Of a stretch of DNA of 64,000 nucleotides, positions 37,439 through 46,754 are shown piece by piece. This stretch comes from Pseudomonas knackmussii B13. GTDB lineage: Bacteria; Pseudomonadota; Gammaproteobacteria; Pseudomonadales; Pseudomonadaceae. The notes below the pieces were generated by a model, which was given only the letters and a program-made list of their open reading frames with translations, was not told where the DNA came from and did no database searches. A program made the translations under genes and the position numbers. The DNA is taken from positions 372,001-436,000 of the forward strand of contig NZ_HG322950.1 in assembly GCF_000689415.1 (NCBI RefSeq), given 5' to 3'. Numbering within the stretch: the first letter of the stretch is position 1; each line of letters opens with the position of its first letter.

Positions 37439-38107
37439 CTACGGGTGCAATCCATCCAGCAGTGCGCGGTAGTCCTCCACCGCGGCGAACTCGGCGGTGT
37501 CCTTGGGCCCCTGGCGGCTGTCCGGCTCGCGCACCGCGAGCAGATGGCCGATGCCAAAGGCGCGGGCGCTGCGCAGGATCGGCAGGCTGTCGTCGATGAA
37601 CAGGGCGCGCGCCGGGTCGAAGCCGAGGTCGGCGTGCAGCGCCTGCCAGAACTGCGGGTCTTCCTTGGGGAAACCGTAGTCGTGGGAGCTGATCAGGCGT
37701 TCGAAATAGGGCGCCAGCTCGATCCGCTCCATCTTCAGCGACAGTGAATCGCGGTGCGCGTTGGTGATCAGCACCACGCGCTTGCCGGCGTTGCGCAGGG
37801 CGGCGAGGAAGGTGTCGGCGTCCGGGCGCAGGGCAATCAGGTGCGCGACCTCGCGCTTGAGGTCGCGGATCGACAGTTTCAGTTCGCGGCTCCAGAAATC
37901 CAGGCAGTACCAGTTCAGTTGGCCGGCATGGTCGCGGAACAGCGGCAGCAGCTCGGCATCGGCCTGCGCGCGAGTGACGCCATGGTGTTCCGCGTAGCGC
38001 TGCGGCAGGTGTTCCAGCCAGAAATGGTTGTCGAAATGCAGGTCGAGCAGGGTGCCGTCCATGTCGAGCAGGACGGTGTCGATCGCGGACCAGTTCAGAC
38101 TCGGCAT
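37439..38107 (-). CDS. yrfG: GMP/IMP nucleotidase, HAD family (YrfG)
   Basis: 222-residue HAD hydrolase. Motif I is DTVLLDMDGTLLDLHFDNHFW, motif II includes VVLITNAHRD, and motifs III/IV include SHDYGFPKEDPQFWQAL and ALFIDDSLPILRSA. These match E. coli YrfG, which dephosphorylates purine nucleotides. Divergent from nudE with about 110 bases between them, as in E. coli and other Pseudomonas. Confidence 0.9.
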   Translation of the reverse strand: MPSLNWSAIDTVLLDMDGTLLDLHFDNHFWLEHLPQRYAEHHGVTRAQADAELLPLFRDHAGQLNWYCLDFWSRELKLSIRDLKREVAHLIALRPDADTFLAALRNAGKRVVLITNAHRDSLSLKMERIELAPYFERLISSHDYGFPKEDPQFWQALHADLGFDPARALFIDDSLPILRSARAFGIGHLLAVREPDSRQGPKDTAEFAAVEDYRALLDGLHP

Positions 38108-38219
38108 GGGCGGCTCTGTGGCAGTGCGTCGCCTGGTGCGGCAATAGCGCCAGCTTCGACACGGAGAGTAGGAAAAGGCGGGTATCATAGCCGACCCGGT
38201 CCCGCCCAGGAGTCGTCCC

Positions 38220-38786
38220 ATGCGTCAGAAACCCACGGTGCTCGCTCGCGAAATCGTCGCCAAGAGCCGCCTGTTCGCCGTCGAAGAACTGGAGCTTCGT
38301 TTCGCCAATGGCGTCGAGCGCACCTACGAGCGGCTGGTGGGCAAAGGCCAGGGTTATGGCGCGGTGATGGTAGTGGCGCTGCTGGATGGCGAGAACGCAG
38401 TGCTGGTGGAGGAATACTGCGCTGGCGTCGACGAGTACCAGCTGTCGCTGCCCAAGGGCCTGGTGGAGCCGGGCGAGGACGTGCTGGCCGCGGCCAACCG
38501 CGAACTCAAGGAGGAAGCGGGCTACGGCGCCCATCGCCTCGAGTACATCACCGAGCTGTCGCTGTCGCCGGGCTACATGAGCCAACGCATCCAGGTGGTG
38601 CTGGCGCGCGACCTCTATGAAGAAAGCCTGCCGGGCGACGAGCCGGAGCCGCTGCGGGTCGACCGCATCAGCCTGCGCGAACTGTCGAGCCTGGCGAAGA
38701 ACGCCCAGTTCAGCGAAGGACGGGCCCTGGCCGCGCTCTACCTGGTGCGCGACCTGTTGATCGAACGAGGAGAATTCCAGGCATGA
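38220..38786 (+). CDS. nudE: ADP compounds hydrolase NudE
   Basis: 188-residue Nudix hydrolase of ADP-ribose, NADH and Ap3A-type compounds. The Nudix box is GLVEPGEDVLAAANRELKEE starting at residue 80 and continuing AGYG. CAGGAG precedes the start. The stop overlaps the cysQ start as ATGA. Confidence 0.94.
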   Translation: MRQKPTVLAREIVAKSRLFAVEELELRFANGVERTYERLVGKGQGYGAVMVVALLDGENAVLVEEYCAGVDEYQLSLPKGLVEPGEDVLAAANRELKEEAGYGAHRLEYITELSLSPGYMSQRIQVVLARDLYEESLPGDEPEPLRVDRISLRELSSLAKNAQFSEGRALAALYLVRDLLIERGEFQA

Positions 38787-39604
38787 GCCACGCTTTCCTG
38801 CCCACGGTGATCGAACTGGTGCGCCGCGCCGGCGACGCCATCCTGCCGTTCTGGCGCAGCGACCTGGCGGTCGAGAGCAAGGCCGACGCCTCGCCGGTGA
38901 CTGCCGCCGACCTGGCCGCGCACCAGATGCTGGCCGCCGGCCTGCGCGCGCTGGCGCCGGAGATTCCGGTGCTGTCCGAAGAGGACTGCGGCATCGCCCT
39001 GGCCGAGCGCGGCCAGTGGCAGCGCTGGTGGCTGGTCGATCCGCTGGACGGCACCAAGGAATTCATCGCCGGCAGTGAAGAGTTCACCGTCAACGTCGCC
39101 CTCATCGAGAACGGCCGGGTGGTCTTCGGCGTGGTCGGCATTCCGGCCAACGGCCGTTGCTACTACGGCGGCGCCGGGCTGGGCGCGTGGCGCGTCGAGC
39201 GTGATGGCGAGCCCGAGGCGATTGGCGTGCGCGAGAATCCCGAGGAAGCCTTCACCGTCGTTGCCAGCAAGCGCCACTCCAGTCCGGCGCAGGAGCGTCT
39301 GCTGGCCGGCCTGGGCGAGCGTTTCGGCGACCTGTCGCTGGCCAATATCGGCAGCTCGCTGAAGTTCTGCCTGCTCGCCGAGGGTGCGGCGGACTGCTAT
39401 CCGCGCCTGGCGCCGACCTCGCAGTGGGACACCGCGGCGGCCCAGGGCGTGCTGGAAGGCGCTGGCGGCGAGGTGCTCGATCTCAAGGGCGAGGCATTTA
39501 CCTACGAAGCGCGCGAGGATTACCTCAACGGCTCCTTCCTGGCCCTGCCGAAGACCGCTGCCTGGCGCGATGAACTGATCCAGCTGGCGCGCGCGCTGGA
39601 CTGA
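38783..39604 (+). CDS. cysQ: 3'(2'),5'-bisphosphate nucleotidase CysQ
   Basis: 273-residue Mg-dependent, Li-sensitive phosphatase that clears PAP, a by-product of sulfate assimilation. The metal-site residues are E67 (LSEED) and D86/D89 (DPLDGTKEF), with the late motif PTSQWDTAAAQGVLEGAGG. Translationally coupled to nudE. Confidence 0.94.
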   Translation: MSHAFLPTVIELVRRAGDAILPFWRSDLAVESKADASPVTAADLAAHQMLAAGLRALAPEIPVLSEEDCGIALAERGQWQRWWLVDPLDGTKEFIAGSEEFTVNVALIENGRVVFGVVGIPANGRCYYGGAGLGAWRVERDGEPEAIGVRENPEEAFTVVASKRHSSPAQERLLAGLGERFGDLSLANIGSSLKFCLLAEGAADCYPRLAPTSQWDTAAAQGVLEGAGGEVLDLKGEAFTYEAREDYLNGSFLALPKTAAWRDELIQLARALD

Positions 39605-39654
39605 TCACACATCCCTTATCACCTGCAGACCGGACATCGGCGCCCTGACTTCCC

Positions 39655-40467
39655 ATGCCTGAATTACCCGAAGTCGAAACCACCCGCCGGGGCATCGCGC
39701 CCTACCTGGAAGGCCAGCGCGTCACCCGCGTGATCGTCCGCGACCGGCGCCTGCGCTGGCCGATTCCGGAAGACCTCGACGTGCGCCTGTCCGGGCAGCG
39801 CATCCTCAAGGTCGAGCGGCGCGCCAAGTACCTGTTGCTGCAGGCCGAGGCGGGCACGCTGATCAGCCACCTGGGCATGTCCGGCAACCTGCGCCTGGTG
39901 GAGTGCGGGCTGGCGCCGGCCAAGCACGAGCACGTCGATATCGAGCTGGAATCGGGCCTGGCACTGCGCTACACCGACCCGCGGCGCTTCGGCGCCATGC
40001 TCTGGAGCCAGAATCCGCTGGAGCACGAGCTGCTGCGCAACCTCGGGCCGGAGCCGCTGACCGACGACTTCGAAGGCGAGCGCCTGTACCAGCTCTCGCG
40101 CGGGCGGAGCATGGCGGTCAAGCCGTTCATCATGGACAACGCGGTGGTGGTCGGTGTGGGCAATATCTACGCCACAGAGGCGCTGTTCGCCGCCGGCATC
40201 GACCCGCGCCGCGAAGCCGGGACCATTTCTCGGGCGCGCTACTTGAAGCTCGCCGAAGAGATCAAGCGCATCCTGGCGATCGCCATCGAGCGCGGCGGCA
40301 CCACCCTGCGCGACTTCATCGGTGGCGACGGCCAGCCCGGTTACTTCCAGCAGGAGCTGTTCGTCTACGGCCGAGGCGGGGAGTTCTGCAAGGTCTGCGG
40401 CAGCACCCTGCGCGAAGTGCGCCTGGGCCAGCGCGCCAGCGTCTACTGTCCGCGCTGCCAACGCTGA
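39655..40467 (+). CDS. mutM: Formamidopyrimidine-DNA glycosylase
   Basis: 270-residue Fpg/MutM that excises 8-oxoguanine and Fapy lesions. It begins MPELPEVETTRRGI, with the catalytic proline after Met removal and E3. The C-terminal zinc finger uses C245, C248, C265 and C268. Full length. Confidence 0.97.
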   Translation: MPELPEVETTRRGIAPYLEGQRVTRVIVRDRRLRWPIPEDLDVRLSGQRILKVERRAKYLLLQAEAGTLISHLGMSGNLRLVECGLAPAKHEHVDIELESGLALRYTDPRRFGAMLWSQNPLEHELLRNLGPEPLTDDFEGERLYQLSRGRSMAVKPFIMDNAVVVGVGNIYATEALFAAGIDPRREAGTISRARYLKLAEEIKRILAIAIERGGTTLRDFIGGDGQPGYFQQELFVYGRGGEFCKVCGSTLREVRLGQRASVYCPRCQR

Positions 40468-40543
40468 GCGGCGCGTTTTCCGTTATTTCTGGGGCCGCGG
40501 GGTCATCCGTTTGCGCCCCCCATAACTACAAGAAGGTTCATCG

Positions 40544-41122
40544 ATGTCCGGCAACTACCTGCCTCGCAATCCCTTTGCCGAGTGGCTCGGCCGCAACATG
40601 CTGAAAGTCGCCGGTTGGCGTATCGAGGGCGCTCTGCCAGCGCTCGACAAGTTCGTCGTGATTGGCGCGCACCACACGTCCAACTGGGACTTCATGGCCT
40701 TCCTCGCGGTGAAGTTCGTGCTGCGCCTGAATGCCCGCTGGTTCGCCAAGCACACCCTGTTCCGCCGGCCGTTCGGCAACCTGCTGCGGCGCTGGGGCGG
40801 CATCCCGATCCAGCGGCACCTCAAGCAGAACACCGTCGAGCAGGCCGTGCAGGCGTTCCACGACAGTCGCGAGCTGATCTTGATCATCTCGCCGGAAGGT
40901 ACGCGCAAGAAGGTCGAGCGCTGGAAGATGGGCTTCTACCATATCGCCCGCGGCGCCGGCGTTCCGGTGGTGCTGGCGGCGCTGGATTACGCCAACCGAC
41001 GTATCGTCATCGGCGAACCCTTCTGGCCGACCGGCGACGAAGCCGCCGACCTGCAGCGCATGCTCGCGTTCTACCGGCCCTTCGTTCCGAAAAAGCCTGA
41101 GTACGCATTCCTCGGCGGTTGA
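40544..41122 (+). CDS. Lysophospholipid acyltransferase-family protein
   Basis: 192-residue PlsC-like acyltransferase. The catalytic HX4D motif is HHTSNWDF and motif III is SPEGTRKK. It is shorter than PlsC and lacks obvious transmembrane helices, so it may be peripheral. Substrate unknown. No terminator is seen between it and mutM. Confidence 0.88.
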   Translation: MSGNYLPRNPFAEWLGRNMLKVAGWRIEGALPALDKFVVIGAHHTSNWDFMAFLAVKFVLRLNARWFAKHTLFRRPFGNLLRRWGGIPIQRHLKQNTVEQAVQAFHDSRELILIISPEGTRKKVERWKMGFYHIARGAGVPVVLAALDYANRRIVIGEPFWPTGDEAADLQRMLAFYRPFVPKKPEYAFLGG

Positions 41123-41133
41123 AGGCCGTCACG

Positions 41134-41161
41134 CTGACAACCCGCGCGGCGCTGATATAGT
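41134..41161 (+). promoter_or_regulatory. Sigma-70 promoter of the 114-residue membrane protein gene
   Basis: CTGACA (41134-41139) and TATAGT (41156-41161) are separated by 16 bases and lie about 45 bases before the start codon. Confidence 0.55.
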
Positions 41162-41206
41162 TAATGGCAGTCTGCCTGCCAACTCTGCATAAAAAGGACT
41201 TACGCC

Positions 41207-41551
41207 ATGAACCTGTTTCGCGCCCTGGCCGCTGTTCTGGCCCTGACCCTCGGCCTGTCGACCCTGCCTCTGCAGGCCGCCGATATGTCTGCGGGCAACG
41301 TCTCCAGCGGTGACCCCGTCTACAGCGTGGACACGCCGCCGTTCTACAGCATGCTCGGCGACCTGATCATCGCCCGTCCGCTGCTGCTCGGCGCCACCGT
41401 GATCGGCACCGCGGCCTTCATCGTCAGCCTGCCGTTCACCGCCCTGGGCGGCAACGTCAAGGAAGCCGGCCAGGCCCTGGTCATCGATCCGGGCAAAGCC
41501 ACCTTCGTACGCTGCCTGGGCTGCACCGAAAGCGGCTACAAGCAGGACTGA
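41207..41551 (+). CDS. Hypothetical exported/membrane protein
   Basis: 114-residue protein with a signal peptide (MNLFRALAAVLALTLGLSTLPLQAA) and one transmembrane helix (about 58-80: LLLGATVIGTAAFIVSLPF), then a tail with two cysteines (RCLGCTESG). It matches a conserved Pseudomonas hypothetical beside ggt. AAAAGGAC precedes the ATG. Confidence 0.75.
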   Translation: MNLFRALAAVLALTLGLSTLPLQAADMSAGNVSSGDPVYSVDTPPFYSMLGDLIIARPLLLGATVIGTAAFIVSLPFTALGGNVKEAGQALVIDPGKATFVRCLGCTESGYKQD

Positions 41552-41598
41552 CCCTGCGCGCGCCGACCGCCCGGCCGGCGCCACTCTCCCGAATTTCC

Positions 41599-41630
41599 GA
41601 GGCCCCCTGCATTCGCAGGGGGCCTTTTGT
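41599..41630. terminator. Bidirectional terminator between the membrane protein gene and ggt
   Basis: GGCCCCCTGC-ATTC-GCAGGGGGCC with TTTTGT on the plus strand, between convergent genes. Confidence 0.9.
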
Positions 41631-41635
41631 CGTCT

Positions 41636-43339
41636 TCAGTAGTGCACCGTGGTCCCGGCGGCCAGGCCAATGCCGCGCGGGTCGCTGGCGGCATCCACGT
41701 CGCCGTTCTTCTTGTTCCACAGCAGCACTTGCTGGTTGCCGTAGCTGCGCCCGACATCCTTGAGCGTGTAGCCGCGTGCGGTGAGGTCGGCCTTTTGCGC
41801 GTCGGTGAAGGTGCGCGGTTCGTGCTCCAGCACATCGGGCAGGTACTGGTTGTGATAGCGCGGCGCGGACACCCAGTTCTGCACCGCGCGGCCATCCAGG
41901 TACTGCAGCATGGCCAGCAGCACCATGCTGGGGATGCGGCTGCCGCCGGGCGTGCCGAAGGCGGCGAGCTCATTGGGGCTTTCGATGAAGCTCGGGCTCA
42001 TGCTCGACAGCGGGCGCTTGCCGCTGGCGATGGCATTCGCCGCACTGCCGGCCAGGCCGTAGGCGTTGCTGCCTTCGATATCGGCGGCGAAGTCGTCCAT
42101 CTCGTCGTTGAGCACCACGCCGGTACCGGGTGGGGTGAAGGCCGAGCCGAACGGCAGGTTCACCGAGAGGGTGGCGGCCACCGCATTGCCCTGTTCGTCG
42201 ATCACTACGAAGTGCGTGGTGTGGTCGCCTTCGCGCCAGGTCGGCTTGGGCGGCAGGCTGGCGCTGGGCGTGGCGCGGTTCGGGTCGATGCCGGCGGCCA
42301 GGCGCTTCAGGTAGTCCGGGGCGAGCAGTTGTTGCACCGGGTTGGCGATGCGGTCCGGGTCGCCGAGCATGCTGCGGTCGTGATAGGCGCGGCGCAGGAC
42401 CTCGGCGACATAGTGCACGCGCTGGGTCGGCTCGGCCTTCTGCCAGGGCAGCTGGGCGAGCATGCCGAGGCTCTGCGCCAGGGCCACGCCGCCGGCGGAG
42501 GGCGGTGGCGCGCTGATGAGTTCGCGGCCGTCGGCCAGCGGATAGCGCAGCGGCTGGCGCTCGACCACCTGGTAGCTGCGCAGGTCTTCCAGGCTCCAGA
42601 TACCGCCGGCGGCGCGCACGCCTTCCACCAGTCTGTCGGCGGTTTCGCCTTCGTAGAAGCCGCTGCGGCCATAGCGCGCCAGGCGCTCCAGGGTCTTCGC
42701 CAGGTCCGGCTGGCGCAGCAGGTCCCATTCCTCGGGCAGGTTGCCCTGCTGCAGGAAGACGCGGGAAGTCTCGCGGTCCTTGCGCATGGCTTCCAGGCGG
42801 CCTTCGGCACGATCAATGTAGACGCGGTCGATGGATACGCCGTCGGTGGCCAGGCGGATCGCCGGCACCAGGTTGTCGGCCAGCGGCTTGCGGCCGAAGC
42901 GGCTGGTGATCTCCGCCAGTGCTGCCGGCAAGCCGGGGATGGCGGCAGCCAGCGGGCCGTTCAGCGACAGCTCCGGCTGAACCTTGCCGTTGCGCATGTA
43001 CATCTGTGCGCTGGAGGCCAGTGGCGCGCGCTCGCGGGCATCGATGAAGCGGTAGGTGGGCTTGGGGCCGGCCTGGCGCAGGAGGAAGAAGCCGCCGCCA
43101 CCCAGGCCGGAGCCGTAAGGCTCGACGACGGCCAGGGCCGAGGCAATGGCGACTGCGGCGTCGAAGGCGTTACCGCCGCCAGCGAGGGTTTCCAGGCCGG
43201 CGACCGTGGCCGCCGGATGGGCGCTGGCGACGGTGGCCTGGGCGACCGGCTGCGCCGAGGCGTGCAGGGCAGCGGTGCCGAGGAGGAGCAGGGCGCAGAA
43301 GCGCGAAAGGACATGCGGATTGCGGTTCAACAGGGACAT
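41636..43339 (-). CDS. ggt: Gamma-glutamyltranspeptidase
   Basis: 567-residue periplasmic Ntn hydrolase that cleaves glutathione and gamma-glutamyl compounds and self-processes into two chains. The nucleophile is predicted to be T374 in DHTTHFVV, which becomes the N-terminus of the small subunit. A signal peptide (to about residue 29) and the motif YGSGLGGGGFFLL are present. It shares a terminator with the convergent gene. Confidence 0.93.
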   Translation of the reverse strand: MSLLNRNPHVLSRFCALLLLGTAALHASAQPVAQATVASAHPAATVAGLETLAGGGNAFDAAVAIASALAVVEPYGSGLGGGGFFLLRQAGPKPTYRFIDARERAPLASSAQMYMRNGKVQPELSLNGPLAAAIPGLPAALAEITSRFGRKPLADNLVPAIRLATDGVSIDRVYIDRAEGRLEAMRKDRETSRVFLQQGNLPEEWDLLRQPDLAKTLERLARYGRSGFYEGETADRLVEGVRAAGGIWSLEDLRSYQVVERQPLRYPLADGRELISAPPPSAGGVALAQSLGMLAQLPWQKAEPTQRVHYVAEVLRRAYHDRSMLGDPDRIANPVQQLLAPDYLKRLAAGIDPNRATPSASLPPKPTWREGDHTTHFVVIDEQGNAVAATLSVNLPFGSAFTPPGTGVVLNDEMDDFAADIEGSNAYGLAGSAANAIASGKRPLSSMSPSFIESPNELAAFGTPGGSRIPSMVLLAMLQYLDGRAVQNWVSAPRYHNQYLPDVLEHEPRTFTDAQKADLTARGYTLKDVGRSYGNQQVLLWNKKNGDVDAASDPRGIGLAAGTTVHY

Positions 43340-43472
43340 GGCATCTCACGAATCGTCAGGCAGCCCCGGACTGGCGTCCGGGAAAAACCGCGGGAGCGAA
43401 ATGGGAGGATAGACAATCCCGCCGCGCGACGGTTGTCGTAAACCCTGGAACTCCTGTCGCGACGGGCGCGGA

Positions 43473-43724
43473 TCAGGCCTTGCCGGTGAGCTTGAGGTAC
43501 TTCTGCATCAGCTCGTCCTTGCTCTCGACGTGGCTCTCGTCGAGGGGGATGCAGTCGACCGGGCAGACCTGCTGGCACTGCGGCTCGTCGTAGTGGCCGA
43601 CGCACTCGGTGCACAGGTTCGGGTCGATCACATAGATCTCCTCGCCCTGGGAGATGGCGCCGTTCGGGCACTCGGGTTCGCAGACGTCGCAGTTGATGCA
43701 ATCGTCGGTGATTTTCAGGGACAT
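43473..43724 (-). CDS. 2[4Fe-4S] ferredoxin (YfhL/Fdx type)
   Basis: 83-residue ferredoxin with cluster ligands C9-x2-C12-x2-C15-x3-C19-P and C38-x2-C41-x8-C50-x3-C54-P plus an extra C58; the eight-residue loop and C-terminal helix mark the Alv-type family known from Allochromatium and P. aeruginosa Fdx. The start MSLKITDDCINCDVCEPEC at 43724 is the standard one. Located just downstream of coaD, the conserved order in Pseudomonas. Confidence 0.93.
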   Translation of the reverse strand: MSLKITDDCINCDVCEPECPNGAISQGEEIYVIDPNLCTECVGHYDEPQCQQVCPVDCIPLDESHVESKDELMQKYLKLTGKA

Positions 43725-43847
43725 CGAATAACTCCGACCATGTCCGGAGGCATGGCTGTCAGCAAGGGAAATGCTGCAATTTTGCCGCATTGGCGTGCGC
43801 AGTGCACGCCGGCGGATCAATTGCCGCCATTCCTGGCGGCGGATGTC

Positions 43848-44327
43848 TCAGCGCTTGAAGCGCTCGGCGAGGGCCTGGGCTACCGCGGGGTGCACGAACT
43901 TGGTGATGTCGCCACCCAGCGCGGCAATCTCGCGCACCAACGTCGAGGAGATGAAGGAGTACTTCTCCGACGGGGTGAGGAACATGCTTTCCAGGTCGGG
44001 TGCGAGCTGGCGGTTCATGTTGGCCAGCTGGAACTCGTACTCGAAGTCCGACACTGCGCGTAGGCCGCGCAGCAGGATGTTCGCGTTCTGCTCCTTGGCG
44101 AAGTGCGCGAGCAGGGTCGAGAAGCCGACGACTTCGACGTTGGGCAGGTGCGAGGTGACCTGGCGGGCCAGTTCGACGCGTTGTTCCAGGGGGAACAGCG
44201 GGTTCTTCTTGGGACTGGCGGCGACGGCGATGATCACCTGGTCGAACAGTCGCGAGGCGCGTTCGACGAGGTCGGCATGGCCTTTGGTAATGGGGTCGAA
44301 AGTACCCGGGTACAGCACTCGATTCAT
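43848..44327 (-). CDS. coaD: Phosphopantetheine adenylyltransferase
   Basis: 159-residue CoaD, the fourth step of CoA synthesis. The nucleotidyltransferase motif is GTFDPITKGH (residues 8-17) and the second motif is ISSTLVREIA. I chose MNRVLYPG at 44327; a Met seven codons upstream is in frame but less typical. Confidence 0.96.
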   Translation of the reverse strand: MNRVLYPGTFDPITKGHADLVERASRLFDQVIIAVAASPKKNPLFPLEQRVELARQVTSHLPNVEVVGFSTLLAHFAKEQNANILLRGLRAVSDFEYEFQLANMNRQLAPDLESMFLTPSEKYSFISSTLVREIAALGGDITKFVHPAVAQALAERFKR

Positions 44328-44412
44328 CGCAGCGTCCTGGTGATTCAAGGGTCAGGCGGGGGCGTGGGCGGGGCTGGATGGTAACGCAGCGGGCCGGCAG
44401 GGCCAAGCAAAG

Positions 44413-44442
44413 CAGGTAGTGCGTTTCGACGCGCACTACCTG
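44413..44442. repeat. 11-bp perfect inverted repeat between the GMC gene and coaD
   Basis: CAGGTAGTGCG (44413-44423) and CGCACTACCTG (44432-44442) with an 8-base loop. A second hairpin, TGCGACC-AATC-GGTCGCA (44458-44475), is beside it. Both lie 60-120 bases past the stop of the leftward GMC gene; no T tract. Confidence 0.65.
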
Positions 44443-44533
44443 TGCCGGCCCGGCGAATGCGACCAATCGGTCGCAAAGGCGCGGGGCAGAGCCATTGAGC
44501 CAGCCGTCTCGGACCTTCGTCCAAGGGTGGGGC

Positions 44534-46129
44534 TCAGGCCTTGCCCAGGCGCTGGACGAGGCCGCTGGCCAGTTGCGCGGTCAAACCATAGACCGAAAGC
44601 TGCGGGTTCGCCCCGATGCTGGTGGGGAACAGCGAGCCGTCGTGGATCGACAGGTTCTGCAGCTGGTGGTGACGGCCGAGGCTGTCGCACACCGCCTGCT
44701 TCGGGTCCTCGCCCATGGCGCAGCCGCCCATCACGTGGGCGCTGCCCAGGCGGGTGCGGTACAGCTCCAGGCTGAGGCCGTCGATGATGGTGCGCGCTTC
44801 GGCGAGGGTCTTCGCATAGCCGGCGTCGTTGTGCAGCGGCAGCACTTCGCGGGCGCCGGCGGCGAACTGGACTTCGGCCATGGTGTGGAAGGCGCGGCGG
44901 ATGCCGTCCCAGGTGTAGTCGGTCATCCTGTAGTCGAGCACCGGGGTGTCGTCGCCGCGCAGGCTCACCGTGCCCTCGGCGCTGTCCGGGTGGAAGCCGT
45001 CGCGCATCAGGGCGAGGATCATGTTGGTATGCGGCAGTTGCTCCATGCGCAGGGCGTTGTCGATGCCGAAGCGGCCGAGCAGGGTGGCCGCGAGCGCCGG
45101 CTGCAGCGGCGGTACTTCGAGCTTGTAGGACATGTGCCCGCGGGTGCCGTCGTTCCACTGGAAGTGGTCGGAGTAGATCGACTGCGGCGCGCCGTAGAAG
45201 GGGTTGACCACTTCGTCGAACAGGGCGGCGCTGAAGTTCACCACGTGCAGGAAAGTGCGCTTGCCGACCCGGCCGTTAGGGTCCGGCGCCTTGGAGCGCA
45301 TGAGGATCGCCGGGGTGTTGATGCCGCCGCCGGCCAACACATAGTGGCGCGCCTTGACGGTGATCTTGCGGCCGGTGGGCGCCACGCAGCGCTCGTCCAT
45401 GGCCACGCATTCCAGGCCGCTGACCTTGTCGCCGTCGATCAGCAGGCGGTTGGCGCGGGCGAGGTAGAGCAGCTCGCCGCCCTTGTCGAGGGTCGCCGGG
45501 ATGGTGGTCACCAACATCGATTGCTTGGCGTTGGTCGGGCAGCCCAGGCCGCAGTAGCCGAGGTTCCAGCAGCCGCGCACGTTGCGCGGGATGACTTTCC
45601 AGTGATAGCCGAGCTTCTCGCAGCCGCGGCGGATCACGTCGTTGTTGAAGTTCGGCGGCATGATCCAGGGTGCCACGCCCAGGCGCTCTTCCATCTTGGC
45701 GAACCAGGGCGCCATCTCGGCCGGGCTGTGGCCCTTGACGCCGTGCTCCTTGGCCCAGTGCTCCAGGGTCGGGTCGGGGGTGCGGAAGCTGGAGGTCCAG
45801 TTGACCACGGTGGTGCCACCCACGGCGCGGCCCTGGAGGATGGTGATGGCGCCATCCTTGCTCATCCGGCCGATGCCTTCCTGGTACAGGGTGGAGTAGG
45901 CCTCGGGTTCCATCAGTTTGAAGTCGGAGCTGGTCTTCAGCGGGCCTTCCTCGACGATCAGCACCTTGAAGCCGGCGGCGCTGAGGATTTCCGCGGTGGT
46001 GCCGCCGCCGGCGCCGCTGCCGACGATGACCACGTCGGCTTCCAGGGTCAGGTCCTGCTCCAGGCGCGAGCCGTCATGGACTTTCCAGCCGCGGGCCAGG
46101 CCTTCGGCGAACAGATCGGGTACAGGCAT
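44534..46129 (-). CDS. GMC-family FAD oxidoreductase
   Basis: 531-residue flavoprotein. The FAD motif GSGAGG is at residues 37-42; the C-terminal active site shows SAHVMGGCAMG (His) and GANPQLS (Asn). A Cys-rich insert, RGCWNLGYCGLGCPTNAKQS, resembles long-chain alcohol/cholesterol-oxidase-like GMC enzymes. It lacks a signal peptide. It is third in the leftward cluster after an aldehyde dehydrogenase and a Tat lipoprotein, suggesting alcohol to aldehyde to acid conversion. Substrate unknown. Confidence 0.88.
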   Translation of the reverse strand: MPVPDLFAEGLARGWKVHDGSRLEQDLTLEADVVIVGSGAGGGTTAEILSAAGFKVLIVEEGPLKTSSDFKLMEPEAYSTLYQEGIGRMSKDGAITILQGRAVGGTTVVNWTSSFRTPDPTLEHWAKEHGVKGHSPAEMAPWFAKMEERLGVAPWIMPPNFNNDVIRRGCEKLGYHWKVIPRNVRGCWNLGYCGLGCPTNAKQSMLVTTIPATLDKGGELLYLARANRLLIDGDKVSGLECVAMDERCVAPTGRKITVKARHYVLAGGGINTPAILMRSKAPDPNGRVGKRTFLHVVNFSAALFDEVVNPFYGAPQSIYSDHFQWNDGTRGHMSYKLEVPPLQPALAATLLGRFGIDNALRMEQLPHTNMILALMRDGFHPDSAEGTVSLRGDDTPVLDYRMTDYTWDGIRRAFHTMAEVQFAAGAREVLPLHNDAGYAKTLAEARTIIDGLSLELYRTRLGSAHVMGGCAMGEDPKQAVCDSLGRHHQLQNLSIHDGSLFPTSIGANPQLSVYGLTAQLASGLVQRLGKA

Positions 46130-46175
46130 CGGTAGGTCTCTCGGGAATTCTTGTTGTAGTAGCCGGGGCGATCGA

Positions 46176-46721
46176 TCAGATCTTCGGCGGGCCGGGGTAA
46201 CCGCAATGCGCCCAGGATTCCGGGCGGCCGTACCAGGCCATCATCACCAGCTGCAGCAGCGAGCCGTGGCCCATCTTCAGCAGGCCGAGGGAGCTGTTCT
46301 CCCAGCGCTGCAGGAAGTGCCGCAAGTCATCGGCGCTGGCCTTCTCCCAGCTGCCCCAGACGCCGGTGAGCGGGCCGCGGGTGACCGGCAGGGCGAGCAC
46401 GTCGAACAGCTGCCGGGTGAGCTTGAGCATCTCCGGCGACAGGTGGTCGAGGGTGTGGTCGAGCCCGGCGAGAGTGCCCTGCACGGCCTCGGCCATGTGT
46501 TCGGCCGCCACCGCGCCGGTGAGCATCACCGGGATCAGGGCGCGCAGGAACGGCAGGTCGGAAGCGCGCAGGGCCTTCATGCCGCCGGCCGGCGCGCTGT
46601 CCGAGCAGCCGCTGAGGGTGGCGGTGACGCCGGCCGTGGCGAGGAAGGCCCCGCCGAGCAGGCCGATCTTGAGCACGCCGCGCCGGGAGAGTCCCGGCGC
46701 GCTCAGGGAGGTGTCTGTCAT
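46176..46721 (-). CDS. Tat-exported lipoprotein, companion of the GMC oxidoreductase
   Basis: 181-residue protein with a twin-arginine signal (LSRRGVLKIGLLGGAFLATAG) ending in a lipobox LSGC, so probably a Tat-exported lipoprotein. The mature part resembles gluconate 2-dehydrogenase subunit 3-like proteins (LRALIPVMLTGAV; MAWYGRPESWAHCGYPGPP). By analogy with the first GMC cluster it may escort or anchor the flavoprotein in the periplasm. Confidence 0.82.
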   Translation of the reverse strand: MTDTSLSAPGLSRRGVLKIGLLGGAFLATAGVTATLSGCSDSAPAGGMKALRASDLPFLRALIPVMLTGAVAAEHMAEAVQGTLAGLDHTLDHLSPEMLKLTRQLFDVLALPVTRGPLTGVWGSWEKASADDLRHFLQRWENSSLGLLKMGHGSLLQLVMMAWYGRPESWAHCGYPGPPKI

Positions 46722-46754
46722 TCTTGTTGTTTCACCTTGGTTTTGCGCTGTGGC

